From CAYWRZ01 sp964460845 (GTDB lineage Bacteria; Bacteroidota; Bacteroidia; Flavobacteriales_D; UBA2798), in NCBI GenBank assembly GCA_964460845.1, contig CAYWRZ010000001.1, positions 124,001-188,000 of the forward strand: a stretch of DNA of 64,000 bases. Direction: 5' to 3'. Below the pieces are notes generated by a model, which saw only the letters and a program-made list of their open reading frames with translations, had not been told where the DNA came from and ran no database searches. The translations under genes were made by a program, and so were the position numbers. How positions within the stretch are numbered: the stretch's first letter is position 1; every line of letters starts with the position of its first letter. Positions 49,466 through 58,204 of this stretch are shown piece by piece.

Positions 49466-50437
49466 ATGACTTGTTTTCGCCGTTTTCCTCTTTTCTTGCT
49501 GTTGCCGCTTTTCCTTATTTCTACCGAGGCTCGGAGCTGGGGCTTTTTCGCGCATCGGCAAATCAATCGCATTGCGGTATTTACACTGCCTCCGGAGCTT
49601 TTCGAGTTCTATAAAACCCACCTCGAATTTATCACCGCGCATGCCGTAGATCCCGATAAGCGCAGGTATGCCAGCGAGCATGAAGCACCGCGTCATTATA
49701 TCGATATCGATCGATATACCCCATTGGGCGATCCTTTCAGCGCAATTCCCATGCACTACGAAGCGGCAGCGGCGCGCTTTACCGAAGATACGCTGCTGGC
49801 AAACGGTATCGTAGCCTGGCATATTCCACGGGTAACCCTACAGCTCAGCCGTGCCATGCAGGAAAAAGACACCGAACGTATTCTCCGCCTCAGTGCCGAT
49901 CTAGGGCATTATGTCGCCGATGCACATGTGCCGCTGCACACCACCGAAAATTACAACGGGCAGTTGACCGGACAACGCGGTATTCACGGCTTATGGGAGT
50001 CACGGCTGCCCGAACTCTTCGCAGAAGATTACGACTATTTTACCGGACTGGCAGTGCATATCGAAAATCCGCTTCTTTTTTCCTGGCAGATTGTAAAAGA
50101 AAGTCACGCGTTGGTAGATTCGGTGCTAAAGCTGGAAAAACAGCTCACGCTTAGCTTTCCTACCGATCGCAAATACAGCTATGAAACACGTGGAAGAAAT
50201 ACCGTAAAAGTCTATTCGGCCGAGTTTTCCGAAGCTTATCACCTTTTGTTAAACGGTATGGTAGAGCGCCGCATGAGGGCTTCGATCGTAGCAGTGGGCA
50301 GCCTGTGGTACAGCGCCTGGGTCACCGCCGGAAAACCCGATCTGAAATCAACGCTTCATTCGCCACTCCCTTTGGCAATCACAGAAGAAGATGCGCTGCC
50401 ACCGGCGGATCAGGCAAAGGGGAGAAGCTGCGAATAA
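49466..50437 (+). CDS. Secreted zinc-dependent phospholipase C / S1-P1 nuclease-like protein
   Basis: The protein has 323 residues with a signal peptide (CFRRFPLFLLLPLFLISTEA). The mature protein begins RSWGFFAHRQINRIAVFTLP, where Trp1 and His of WGxxxH are the trinuclear-zinc ligands of this all-helical family. Further ligands are in HYIDIDRY, LGHYVADAHVPLHTTENYNG and GIHGLWESRLPEL. Bacteroidota members are usually annotated as zinc-dependent phospholipase C. Whether the substrate is phospholipid or nucleic acid cannot be decided. Confidence 0.88.
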   Translation: MTCFRRFPLFLLLPLFLISTEARSWGFFAHRQINRIAVFTLPPELFEFYKTHLEFITAHAVDPDKRRYASEHEAPRHYIDIDRYTPLGDPFSAIPMHYEAAAARFTEDTLLANGIVAWHIPRVTLQLSRAMQEKDTERILRLSADLGHYVADAHVPLHTTENYNGQLTGQRGIHGLWESRLPELFAEDYDYFTGLAVHIENPLLFSWQIVKESHALVDSVLKLEKQLTLSFPTDRKYSYETRGRNTVKVYSAEFSEAYHLLLNGMVERRMRASIVAVGSLWYSAWVTAGKPDLKSTLHSPLPLAITEEDALPPADQAKGRSCE

Positions 50438-50506
50438 ACGATCTGTGAAAAGAAGCGAAAAATTTTCGGGGATGAAATTTTCGGAAAGTGCGGTGAACTA
50501 ATCGGC

Positions 50507-51673
50507 CTACTTTCTACCGAGCCATTCTTCCGCTTTACGCCGGGTTTCTGTATCGGTATCTACCAGCGCTTCGTAAGCGGGTTTCACCACAAAAGACACC
50601 TGCTGCAGACAAAACTCGACCAAATCGCTCATTTCCAAAAAGCCAATACGGTCTTTCAAAAAGGCTTCGACGGCTACTTCATTGGCCGCATTCAGCACGC
50701 AGGGCCTGTTTGCCCCCTGCCCGAGCGCTTCGTAGGCCAGCGACAGGTTACGAAACGTGTCGGTATCGGGTTTTTCGAAGGTAAGCTGAGGGTAATCCAT
50801 AAAACGAAAACGCTCGAATGCGGCCGGCAGACGATGGGGATACGACAGCGCATATTGGATCGGCAAGCGCATATCGGGCAGTCCGAGCTGCGCTTTGAGC
50901 GACCCGTCTTCGAACTGTACCAGCGAATGAATAATCGACTGCGGATGCACAATCACTTCAATCTGTTGGGGGTTCAGGGCAAAAAGCCACTGGGCTTCGA
51001 TCACCTCCAGCCCTTTGTTCATCAGCGAAGCCGAATCGATAGTGATTTTAGCTCCCATGCTCCAGTTGGGATGTTTCAATGCCTGTGCCGGGGTTACCTG
51101 TCTTAACGCCTCGCGTTTCCAGCCTCGAAACGGGCCGCCAGAAGCCGTGAGGTAAATTTTTTCGATACGATTGTGGAACTCTCCTACAAGACACTGAAAA
51201 ATGGCAGAATGTTCCGAATCGACCGGATAAATGTTTACGCCTTTTTGCTTTGCCAATGCGGTAATTAGCTCACCTGCCACGACCAGCGTTTCTTTATTGG
51301 CCAGCGCAATATCTTTCCCGGCCTCGATAGCCGCTATAGTTGGTTGCAGCCCCGCATATCCTACCATCGCCGTAAGCACCGTATGTATGCTGCTCATCTG
51401 AACCGCCTGTGTAACCGCTTCAGGTCCTGCAAACACCTTGACATCGGTATCGGCCAGCGCATCGCTTACCTGCGCGTAAAGACCGGCATCGGTAATCACG
51501 ACCGTATTAGGCTGATACCGTTTTGCCTGCGCAATAAGCAAGTCTGCATTGCGGTGTGCAGTAAGCAGTTCCAGCGAAAAACGATCAGGATGCTGTTCGA
51601 GCACCTCGAGCGCCTGCGTACCGATAGAGCCGGTAGAACCTAAAATGGCAATGCCACGCGAAGAAGAATTCAA
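50507..51673 (-). CDS. dxr: 1-deoxy-D-xylulose 5-phosphate reductoisomerase
   Basis: The enzyme is the second step of the MEP isoprenoid pathway and is NADPH-dependent. It has 388 residues: GIAILGSTGSIGTQALEVLE at 7-26, the metal-binding block YPVDSEHSAIFQCL near 152, the flexible-loop TASGGPFRGWKREAL near 180, and MGAKITIDSASLMNKGLEVI near 211. In many Bacteroidota dxr lies beside rseP; here rseP is at the far end of the window. Confidence 0.97.
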   Translation of the reverse strand: MNSSSRGIAILGSTGSIGTQALEVLEQHPDRFSLELLTAHRNADLLIAQAKRYQPNTVVITDAGLYAQVSDALADTDVKVFAGPEAVTQAVQMSSIHTVLTAMVGYAGLQPTIAAIEAGKDIALANKETLVVAGELITALAKQKGVNIYPVDSEHSAIFQCLVGEFHNRIEKIYLTASGGPFRGWKREALRQVTPAQALKHPNWSMGAKITIDSASLMNKGLEVIEAQWLFALNPQQIEVIVHPQSIIHSLVQFEDGSLKAQLGLPDMRLPIQYALSYPHRLPAAFERFRFMDYPQLTFEKPDTDTFRNLSLAYEALGQGANRPCVLNAANEVAVEAFLKDRIGFLEMSDLVEFCLQQVSFVVKPAYEALVDTDTETRRKAEEWLGRK

Positions 51674-51751
51674 AAGATATACGGTTTAAACGCTGTAAAG
51701 ATCATGAATTTGGAGCAAACACAGGGCATTATCAAGCCCGAAAAAATGCGC

Positions 51752-52570
51752 TTAGCGGCAGGAGGACAAGAAAAATTTCAGGACCGGTTCGGAACAGCTT
51801 TCCCAAAATTCGTAGGTATGTCCGGCTTTTTCGTCGATATACAATTCGGTTCGTACCGTATTGATGCGTAGAATTTCCTTATAAAAATCTCGGGTTTGGC
51901 TCACCGGACAGATATCGTCTTTTCCGCCGTGTGCCAGAAAAAGCGGCACTTTAAACTCGGCCGCGCGTTTGTGCATATTATCGCGTCCGTTCCACCGTTC
52001 GGCAAAGCGCCTGTAAGGGCCGTAATAGCCGTTGTAAATCGGATCGTCGGTCAGTTTGGACTGATCAAAATCGGCCGAAAGACAGGCGGCGGCACGAAAT
52101 ACTTTCGGCAATTCGAGCGCCAGCAATGCGGCACCCCGGCCTCCGGTAGAAATTCCGGCTACGAAATTATTTTGACCAGGCAGCAACAATTTGAGGTTCC
52201 GCTGCAAGTGGACTATGGCCGTATCCATTATCCAGCGCCGGGTAGGATAAGGCATATAGTGGGCTTTTGTTTCGGGATAACGCTGAAAATGATAGGTCGT
52301 TTTCCCTAAATCGGGGATGATCAGCACGAAGCCTTCCTGTAAAGCGCGGGTACAAAACGTGGTTTTCTCACACCATTCGGAAGGCGGCAAATTCCAGCCG
52401 TGTAAGAGCAACAGGGCTCCTTTGGGTTTGGCAGCTTCCGGATAACGCAGCGTAATCTGCACTTTTTCTTTTCCCTGCGGCAAATAAAGCACCGTGTCGC
52501 GCAGCGATGCCGAAGCGGAAAACACATTCAACACCATAAGCAAAAGACCCAAGCCTATATTCTTCTTCAT
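51752..52570 (-). CDS. Secreted alpha/beta hydrolase (esterase/peptidase S9-like)
   Basis: The protein has 272 residues with a signal peptide (MKKNIGLGLLLMVLNVFSAS). Alpha/beta-hydrolase features: oxyanion region LLLLHGWNLPPSEWCEKT near residue 55, the nucleophile elbow GISTGGRGAALLAL near 143 (Gly-x-Ser-x-Gly), an acid in LAHGGKDDICPVSQTRDF near 225, and the catalytic His in DEKAGHTYEFWES. The triad looks complete. The substrate is unknown. Single gene, divergent from the S8 protease. Confidence 0.87.
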   Translation of the reverse strand: MKKNIGLGLLLMVLNVFSASASLRDTVLYLPQGKEKVQITLRYPEAAKPKGALLLLHGWNLPPSEWCEKTTFCTRALQEGFVLIIPDLGKTTYHFQRYPETKAHYMPYPTRRWIMDTAIVHLQRNLKLLLPGQNNFVAGISTGGRGAALLALELPKVFRAAACLSADFDQSKLTDDPIYNGYYGPYRRFAERWNGRDNMHKRAAEFKVPLFLAHGGKDDICPVSQTRDFYKEILRINTVRTELYIDEKAGHTYEFWESCSEPVLKFFLSSCR

Positions 52571-52679
52571 TTCAAGAAAGTTAAATTTCTGACGGGTGAA
52601 AATAGGGACAATATTTAGTAATTGCGTTGCAAAAATTGTAATTTACCGGCTCGTTTACTACAACTCAACTCTTCTTGTT

Positions 52680-55370
52680 ATGATTCGTTTTTACCGGTTT
52701 GCCGCAGCGATAACTTTCATCGCCTCGCTGGTTACTCCCAATGCCTTATCCGGCCAATCGCACGAAGCTTCCGAAACACCTTACGTACCGGGGCAGGTCA
52801 TGATCCAGCTTAATGAAGGCTATAACATTGAGCATGTTACTTCAGCCTTTCCGCTTTACCTGCAGGTGAAACCGATCGAAGAGCTTTCTTCGCACATGCG
52901 CATTTGGCATCTTTCGTTTAACCATCATGCCGTGTCGCATGCAGAGCTGATTCGGATGCTGAGCAGCCATCGTGCGGTAAGTGCGGCGCAAAACAACCAC
53001 TACGTCAAAGAACGGGCCACAGTACCCAACGACCCAAATTTCACCAGCCAGTGGCAGCACCGAAACACAGGTCAGAATGGAGGTACCGCCGATGCCGACA
53101 TTGACTCGGACGAAGCCTGGGACATTACCACCGGCGGGCTCACCAACCTGGGTGATACCATCGTGGTATGTATTCTTGAAGGCGGCGGTGGCAACTACAA
53201 TCACCCCGATCTTATCGGCAATTTTTGGCGCAATACCCAGGAAATACCGGGTAATGGTATCGATGATGATGGTAACGGCTATATCGACGATGTAAGAGGC
53301 TGGAGAGTACAGGCCAACAACGATAACCACGCCAGCGGCAACCACGGTACGCAGGTAATGGGTATGATCGGCGCTACGGGCAATAATTCGGTAGGCGTGG
53401 TAGGTGCCAACTGGAATGTGAAAATGATGCTGGTTTCGGGATTCACCACACAGGAATCGTCCGTTATTCAGGCTTACACTTATCCGCTGGCCATGCGTAA
53501 GCTCTACAACCAAACAAATGGTGCCAAGGGTGCTTTTGTAGTAGCGACCAACGCTTCCTGGGGCATCGATCAGGCCAATCCGAACAACTATCCGCTTTGG
53601 TGTGCCATGTACGATACCTTGGGCCGTTACGGGGTGCTGAACTGCGGCTCTACCACCAACTCCAATTACAATGTGGATGTAGTAGGCGATATGCCTACGG
53701 CCTGTAGCAGCGACTATATGATAAGCGTGACAGCCACCAATAACCGCGATGTACGCACTTTTTCGGGCTATGGACAAACCACTATCGATGTGGGCGCTCC
53801 CGGAGAAAGTATTTACACCACTTCGGGCACCAACAGTTACGGTAGCACTTCGGGTACTTCGTTTGCCGGACCGCTTACCGCCGGGGTTATTGCGCTGATG
53901 TATTCAGCCCCTTGTAATTCGCTGGCGCTGTTAGCCAAAAACAATCCGCAGGCAGCAGCCGATCTGGTCCGACAAGCCTTGTTCGATGGGGTGGATCCCA
54001 AGTCGAACCTGCTTACAGAAACGGTTACAGGTGGCCGCATCAACGCCTTTAACTCGCTTACCCTCCTCATGAACGATTGTTCTACTTCCGACTGTATCGC
54101 TCCGTTTAATCTCAGTGCCGACAGCCTCACCACCAATTCAGCCAATTTGGCCTGGGTTTCGGCCAATACCAGTAACACGTATCTCATCCGATACCGCGAA
54201 ACGGGCAGCTCCACCTGGCTCGACTCTACCTCTTCAAGCGTCGATTCGCTGTTTCTCGACGGACTGGAAGAATGTACAGAATATGAGTTTCAGGTGAAAG
54301 CCGACTGTGGTGGCGGAGAAGAAAGCAATTATTCCGTGTTATACACTTTCAAAACCGACGGCTGCTGTGAGCCTCCCACTTCACTTACGGTAACGCTCAG
54401 CGATAACACCAGCGGTTCCGCCACATGGAGTTCGGTACTGGCCGCTCAGTCGTACAACCTGCGTTACAAATCCCTGTCCTCGGGCACGTGGATTACGGTG
54501 AATAACGCCACCTCTCCCTATGCGCTCAGCGACCTCGATGAATGTACCGCTTACGAAATACAAGTGCAGAGTGTCTGCGTATCGGGGCCTACCGCATTCA
54601 GCGCAAGCAGCACGTTTAATACGGCAGGCTGTGGCAACTGCGTTGATCTTTCTTACTGCAACTCAAAAGGCAATAATGTAAGCGACGAATGGATCCAAGC
54701 GGTCGAATTCGGCACGATCAATAATGTAAGCGGTTCCGACGGCGGATATGCCGATTATACCGCTATGAGCACACAAGTGATCAAAGAAAACTCTTACAAC
54801 CTGAAAATCACCCCGGGTTATTCCGGCTCCACCTATTCGGAATATTACAAGGTTTGGATAGACTATAATCAGGATGGCGTTTTTGACGAAGCTACCGAGC
54901 TCGCTTATACCTCGGGTTCAGGTGTAACCACCGGTGTAAATGCTCAGATACTTATCCCCGCCACTGCGAATACGGGTAGCACCCGGATGCGGGTTTCTAT
55001 GAAATACGTCGGTCCGCTCGACAACGGCGCTCCCACAGCCTGTATGTCTTTTGCCTACGGCGAAGTGGAAGACTACTGCCTCTTCATTGAACAGAACACA
55101 TCGGTCGAAGAGTGGAATGAGGTAAAGCTGATGATCTATCCTAACCCTGCCTCGGATGTAATTGTAATAGAAGGTTATGATACGGATAAAGCGCAGGGGG
55201 TCTTGCAGATAAAACTTATCAATGCAACCGGAATGCTGGTCTCTTCAACGCCGATGAACGGCAAGCGCACCCAGCTCGATGTATCGGAGCTTGCTTCGGG
55301 AATCTATTTCCTTCAGGTTTCGGACGACTCGCGTCAGCTCCGTTCCGAACGAATCATCATTAACCGCTGA
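52680..55370 (+). CDS. T9SS-exported subtilisin-like (S8) protease with FN3 and GEVED domains
   Basis: This is an 896-residue secreted protein. The ATG at 52680 precedes a signal peptide (RFAAAITFIASLVTPNALSG). A propeptide-like region runs to about 115. The S8 domain covers about 125-490, with His222 in SGNHGTQVMGMIGA, oxyanion Asn291 in VATNASWG, and Ser394 in GTSFAGP. The first triad position reads CILEGGGGNYNHPDL, so the usual Asp appears to be Glu167 or is displaced. Two fibronectin III domains (about 475-565 and 568-655), a GEVED domain (about 670-805; SEYYKVWIDYNQDGVFDE) and a type A T9SS sorting domain (YPNPASDVIVIEG to the end) follow. Confidence 0.92.
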   Translation: MIRFYRFAAAITFIASLVTPNALSGQSHEASETPYVPGQVMIQLNEGYNIEHVTSAFPLYLQVKPIEELSSHMRIWHLSFNHHAVSHAELIRMLSSHRAVSAAQNNHYVKERATVPNDPNFTSQWQHRNTGQNGGTADADIDSDEAWDITTGGLTNLGDTIVVCILEGGGGNYNHPDLIGNFWRNTQEIPGNGIDDDGNGYIDDVRGWRVQANNDNHASGNHGTQVMGMIGATGNNSVGVVGANWNVKMMLVSGFTTQESSVIQAYTYPLAMRKLYNQTNGAKGAFVVATNASWGIDQANPNNYPLWCAMYDTLGRYGVLNCGSTTNSNYNVDVVGDMPTACSSDYMISVTATNNRDVRTFSGYGQTTIDVGAPGESIYTTSGTNSYGSTSGTSFAGPLTAGVIALMYSAPCNSLALLAKNNPQAAADLVRQALFDGVDPKSNLLTETVTGGRINAFNSLTLLMNDCSTSDCIAPFNLSADSLTTNSANLAWVSANTSNTYLIRYRETGSSTWLDSTSSSVDSLFLDGLEECTEYEFQVKADCGGGEESNYSVLYTFKTDGCCEPPTSLTVTLSDNTSGSATWSSVLAAQSYNLRYKSLSSGTWITVNNATSPYALSDLDECTAYEIQVQSVCVSGPTAFSASSTFNTAGCGNCVDLSYCNSKGNNVSDEWIQAVEFGTINNVSGSDGGYADYTAMSTQVIKENSYNLKITPGYSGSTYSEYYKVWIDYNQDGVFDEATELAYTSGSGVTTGVNAQILIPATANTGSTRMRVSMKYVGPLDNGAPTACMSFAYGEVEDYCLFIEQNTSVEEWNEVKLMIYPNPASDVIVIEGYDTDKAQGVLQIKLINATGMLVSSTPMNGKRTQLDVSELASGIYFLQVSDDSRQLRSERIIINR

Positions 55371-55392
55371 GTAAAACACCTTTTCTTTCGCG

Positions 55393-55424
55393 AAACCGGG
55401 TAGCTTAAGCTACCCGGTTTTTTT
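55393..55424 (+). terminator. Terminator of the S8 protease gene
   Basis: A 28-nt perfect palindrome centred on TTAA (55393-55420, arms AAACCGGGTAGCTT) followed by further T; 23 bp after the stop. Confidence 0.88.
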
Positions 55425-55442
55425 ATATAACCGGCTTTGATG

Positions 55443-55450
55443 TACCTTTG
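55443..55450 (+). promoter_or_regulatory. -7 promoter element ending 6 bp before an ATG
   Basis: TACCTTTG followed by CAGCGT then ATG. With the usual spacing the transcript would start within about 3 nt of the start codon, so the mRNA may be essentially leaderless. Confidence 0.5.
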
Positions 55451-55456
55451 CAGCGT

Positions 55457-55798
55457 ATGGATTTTGAGCTCGAAGAAAAATGGAGGAAGGTACAAGGCCG
55501 GTTAAAAGAAGATTTGGGCGAAGACCCTGATCTCACCAGCGTGATCTTTCTGATAGGTGTACAGGAACTCGGTATGGGTTACCTCAAATTCACCAAGCGG
55601 CAAAAGCTGGAAGTGATGCACATTGCGGTATGTCGCCTGTTAGAACCTTACGGATACTATACTTTCGCCGGAGTGGATGCCGAAGGATGGCCACACTATG
55701 AAAACACAAAAAAATTGCCGCCCCTGGATGGGCGGCAACAGCAACACCTGTTAAAACAGGCTGTTATAGAATATTTTGAAGCGATTACTGAAGGGTAA
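55457..55798 (+). CDS. Conserved hypothetical protein, 113 residues
   Basis: This is a soluble protein with no signal: MDFELEEKWRKVQGRLKEDL, then PDLTSVIFLIGVQELGMGYL, a basic helix (FTKRQKLEVMHIAVCRLLEP) and GYYTFAGVDAEGWPHYENTK. It is a compact helical Bacteroidota protein of unknown role, which I recognise as conserved in type but cannot name. Its 3' end overlaps the convergent lipoprotein gene by 14 bp, so the two transcripts can pair. Confidence 0.8.
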   Translation: MDFELEEKWRKVQGRLKEDLGEDPDLTSVIFLIGVQELGMGYLKFTKRQKLEVMHIAVCRLLEPYGYYTFAGVDAEGWPHYENTKKLPPLDGRQQQHLLKQAVIEYFEAITEG

Positions 55799-56159
55799 TC
55801 TGCGCTTCGTTTTTCTTTTCTTCCTCTACTTTAATGATTCCTTCTCCGATAAGGGTATCCTTGCTGGCTCTTACTTCAAGCACAGCAAACCCTGCCTGCC
55901 CGCGCTTATAGAGATCGTTAAAATTGAAAGTAGCATTGCCGTTGGCATCGGTAGTGCTGGTATGATCGATACGACCACCATTATTACCGTACGAATCAAC
56001 GCCTATCACGTGTACCGTAGCACCCGAAACAGGAGCCCCGCCACGGGTTATCACTTTCACTACCGCAGTAGTATCGGCCGGTTTTCCACAAGAAACCACT
56101 AACATTACCGAAGCGGCAAGTATTCCGAAAAGATAGGGGAAGCGTTTTTTCATCTGCAT
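55785..56159 (-). CDS. Small lipoprotein with carboxypeptidase-regulatory-like domain
   Basis: A lipoprotein of 122-124 residues (start MQM at 56159 or MKKRFPYLFG at 56153; the evidence does not decide). The lipobox is MLVVSC, followed by GKPADTTAVVKVITRGGAPV, a beta-sandwich of the CarboxypepD_reg / Big type (SGATVHVIGVDSYG, then TDANGNATFNFNDLY). Such domains are common on Bacteroidota envelope proteins. The function is unknown. A promoter lies at 56261-56290. Confidence 0.8.
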   Translation of the reverse strand: MQMKKRFPYLFGILAASVMLVVSCGKPADTTAVVKVITRGGAPVSGATVHVIGVDSYGNNGGRIDHTSTTDANGNATFNFNDLYKRGQAGFAVLEVRASKDTLIGEGIIKVEEEKKNEAQITLQ

Positions 56160-56260
56160 AAAAAATTCTTTAAAACAGGAATGTCCGCTTTCACTTCCAC
56201 TCCGCATTTCATAGACGTAATTTTAGTATTTTCGTTGCCTGTAGGCCACAACAAGTCAGC

Positions 56261-56290
56261 CAAATTTACAAATTCTCCCGAATGAAACAA
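56261..56290 (-). promoter_or_regulatory. Promoter of the small lipoprotein gene
   Basis: On the minus strand TTG, 19 nt, TAAATTTG. It overlaps the start of the divergent cyclophilin gene and predicts a leader of about 100 nt. Confidence 0.5.
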
Positions 56291-57121
56291 GTTTTCCACA
56301 CCTGTTTATTGCTGTTAACGCTTCTGTTGAGCGCTTTTGCTTTTCCAAACCAGAATGAGCCGAAAGATACCCGTATCCGGATTGAGACTCCTTACGGCAC
56401 CATTGTAGCCCGCCTCTATAACGATACGCCGCTTCACCGCGATAATTTTATCAGCCTTATCAAAGACGGGTATTACGACAGCCTGCTTTTTCACCGGGTC
56501 ATCAAAGACTTTATGATTCAGGGTGGCGATCCCGATTCGAGGCAGGCTCAGGCCGGCGAAATATTGGGCAACGGCGGACCCGACTATACCCTGCCTGCCG
56601 AAATCCGCCCCGGGCATTACCATAAAAAAGGAGCGTTAGCCGCCGCACGGATGGGCGACGACGTAAATCCCGAAAAAGCCTCTTCGGGCAGCCAGTTTTA
56701 CATTGTACAAGGCGCTGTATATGAAGAAAATGTGCTCGATATGCTCGAAAACCGGATCAACGACAACCGCCGTCGCGAAATCGGTACACGTTTGCTACAG
56801 GACGAAAGATTTGCCAATATAGAAGCAAAAATCACACAGGCTCGCGACAAGAACGACCAAAAAACCCTCCAGCAAATCACCTTAGACATTCAGACGGCTA
56901 TCGAGCAGGAAATGGAAAAAGAGGGACTTTTCCGCTTTACAGAAGAACAACGCCGCACCTACACCACTGTGGGCGGAGCGCCACACCTCGACGCGACTTA
57001 TACCGTATTCGGCGAAGTGGAAGAAGGACTGGAAATCATCGAAAAAATTGCCGCCGAAGCGGTGGATGGATACGCCCGCCCGCTGAAAGATATACGCATG
57101 AAAATCACCCTGTCGGAATAA
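56282..57121 (+). CDS. Cyclophilin-type peptidyl-prolyl isomerase, exported
   Basis: The protein has 279 residues with a signal peptide (residues 1-21, ending SAFAFP). The cyclophilin core is ETPYGTIVARLYNDTPLHRD, DSLLFHRVIKDFMIQGGDPD (catalytic Arg in FHRV) and SSGSQFYIVQGAVY. A helical insert of about 75 residues (roughly 155-225; ENRINDNRRREIGTRLLQDE onward) separates this from the final TYTVFGEVEEGLEIIEKIAA. This insert is typical of some Bacteroidota periplasmic cyclophilins. The role is folding of exported proteins. pheS follows after 8 bp. Confidence 0.92.
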   Translation: MKQVFHTCLLLLTLLLSAFAFPNQNEPKDTRIRIETPYGTIVARLYNDTPLHRDNFISLIKDGYYDSLLFHRVIKDFMIQGGDPDSRQAQAGEILGNGGPDYTLPAEIRPGHYHKKGALAAARMGDDVNPEKASSGSQFYIVQGAVYEENVLDMLENRINDNRRREIGTRLLQDERFANIEAKITQARDKNDQKTLQQITLDIQTAIEQEMEKEGLFRFTEEQRRTYTTVGGAPHLDATYTVFGEVEEGLEIIEKIAAEAVDGYARPLKDIRMKITLSE

Positions 57122-57129
57122 GCCTTTGC

Positions 57130-58152
57130 ATGAAAGAAAAAATTGAACAACTGCTGGAAGAAATTGCCGGATTAAGCGCCGCTAACGCCGCCGAAGCCGA
57201 ACAGCACCGCATACGCCTGCTGGGCAAAAAAGGGAGCATTACCGAACTGTTCGACACCTTCAAAACCATTCCGGGCGAACAGAAAAAAGAATTCGGAAAG
57301 CGACTCAACGAGCTCAAGCAAAAAGCACAGGAAAAAATTGAAGCGCTCAAAGAAACGACCGGAAATACCGGTCCGGCACGTGATGAGCTGGACCTTTCCC
57401 GTCCGGCCGAACCCTTAGACTACGGTGCCCGGCATCCGCTTTCGCTGGTGCGCAACGAGATAAGCGCCATCTTTTCGCGCATAGGATTTGTCACCGCCGA
57501 TGGCCCCGAAATAGAAGACGACTGGCACAACTTCGGCGCGCTTAATTTTGCCGAAAACCACCCTGCACGCGATATGCAGGATACATTTTTTATTACGGTC
57601 GGTGAGCAGCCCCTGGCATTACGCACGCATACCTCGTCGGTACAGGTTCGCATGATGGAAAACAACCGCCCGCCGCTGCGCATGATTATGCCCGGACGTG
57701 TATATCGCAACGAAGCCATTTCGGCCCGCGCGCATTGTTTTTTCCACCAAATCGAAGGACTGTATATCGACGAAAACGTGTCTTTTGCCGATCTCAAGCA
57801 AACGCTGCTGTACTTTGTGCACGAACTCTTCGGTGAAAAAGCCCGTATCCGGCTCCGCCCTTCTTATTTTCCCTTTACCGAACCCAGCGCCGAAGTGGAC
57901 GTGTCGTGTACCCTCTGCAATGGCGAAGGCTGCAACGTATGCAAGCACAGCGGCTGGCTCGAAATTATGGGTTGCGGCATGGTCGATCCGCAGGTGCTCG
58001 AAAACTGTGGTATCGACAGCGAAAAATACAGCGGCTATGCTTTCGGGATGGGCGTAGAACGCATTGCACAGCTCAAGTACCAGGTAAAAGATTTAAGGCT
58101 TTATTCCGAAAACGACGTCCGTTTTCTGAAGCAGTTCCGCAGCTTGTGGTAA
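57130..58152 (+). CDS. pheS: Phenylalanyl-tRNA synthetase alpha subunit
   Basis: This is the catalytic subunit of the alpha2beta2 enzyme. It has 340 residues: N-terminal coiled coil (1-85), motif 2 region MIMPGRVYRNEAISARAHCF near residue 180, and motif 3 GYAFGMGVERIAQLKYQV near the end. Between them a Cys-rich segment, SCTLCNGEGCNVCKHSGWLE, has four Cys in two CxxC pairs and may bind zinc, a variant seen in several phyla. pheT is not adjacent. Confidence 0.97.
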   Translation: MKEKIEQLLEEIAGLSAANAAEAEQHRIRLLGKKGSITELFDTFKTIPGEQKKEFGKRLNELKQKAQEKIEALKETTGNTGPARDELDLSRPAEPLDYGARHPLSLVRNEISAIFSRIGFVTADGPEIEDDWHNFGALNFAENHPARDMQDTFFITVGEQPLALRTHTSSVQVRMMENNRPPLRMIMPGRVYRNEAISARAHCFFHQIEGLYIDENVSFADLKQTLLYFVHELFGEKARIRLRPSYFPFTEPSAEVDVSCTLCNGEGCNVCKHSGWLEIMGCGMVDPQVLENCGIDSEKYSGYAFGMGVERIAQLKYQVKDLRLYSENDVRFLKQFRSLW

Positions 58153-58204
58153 AAAATCGAACCCCTTTTTAATTTCCCTTCGGAAATGAAAAATCAGGTT
58201 TCAT

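Noticed and set aside
52842..53777. 311-codon minus-strand frame
   Set aside because: It is a shadow inside the S8 protease gene, rich in Gly, His and Ile with no motif.
58172..58187. ATTTCC-CTTC-GGAAAT hairpin between pheS and rnr
   Set aside because: The stem is only 6 bp and AT-rich, with a poor T run; it could be a terminator but is not strong enough to list.
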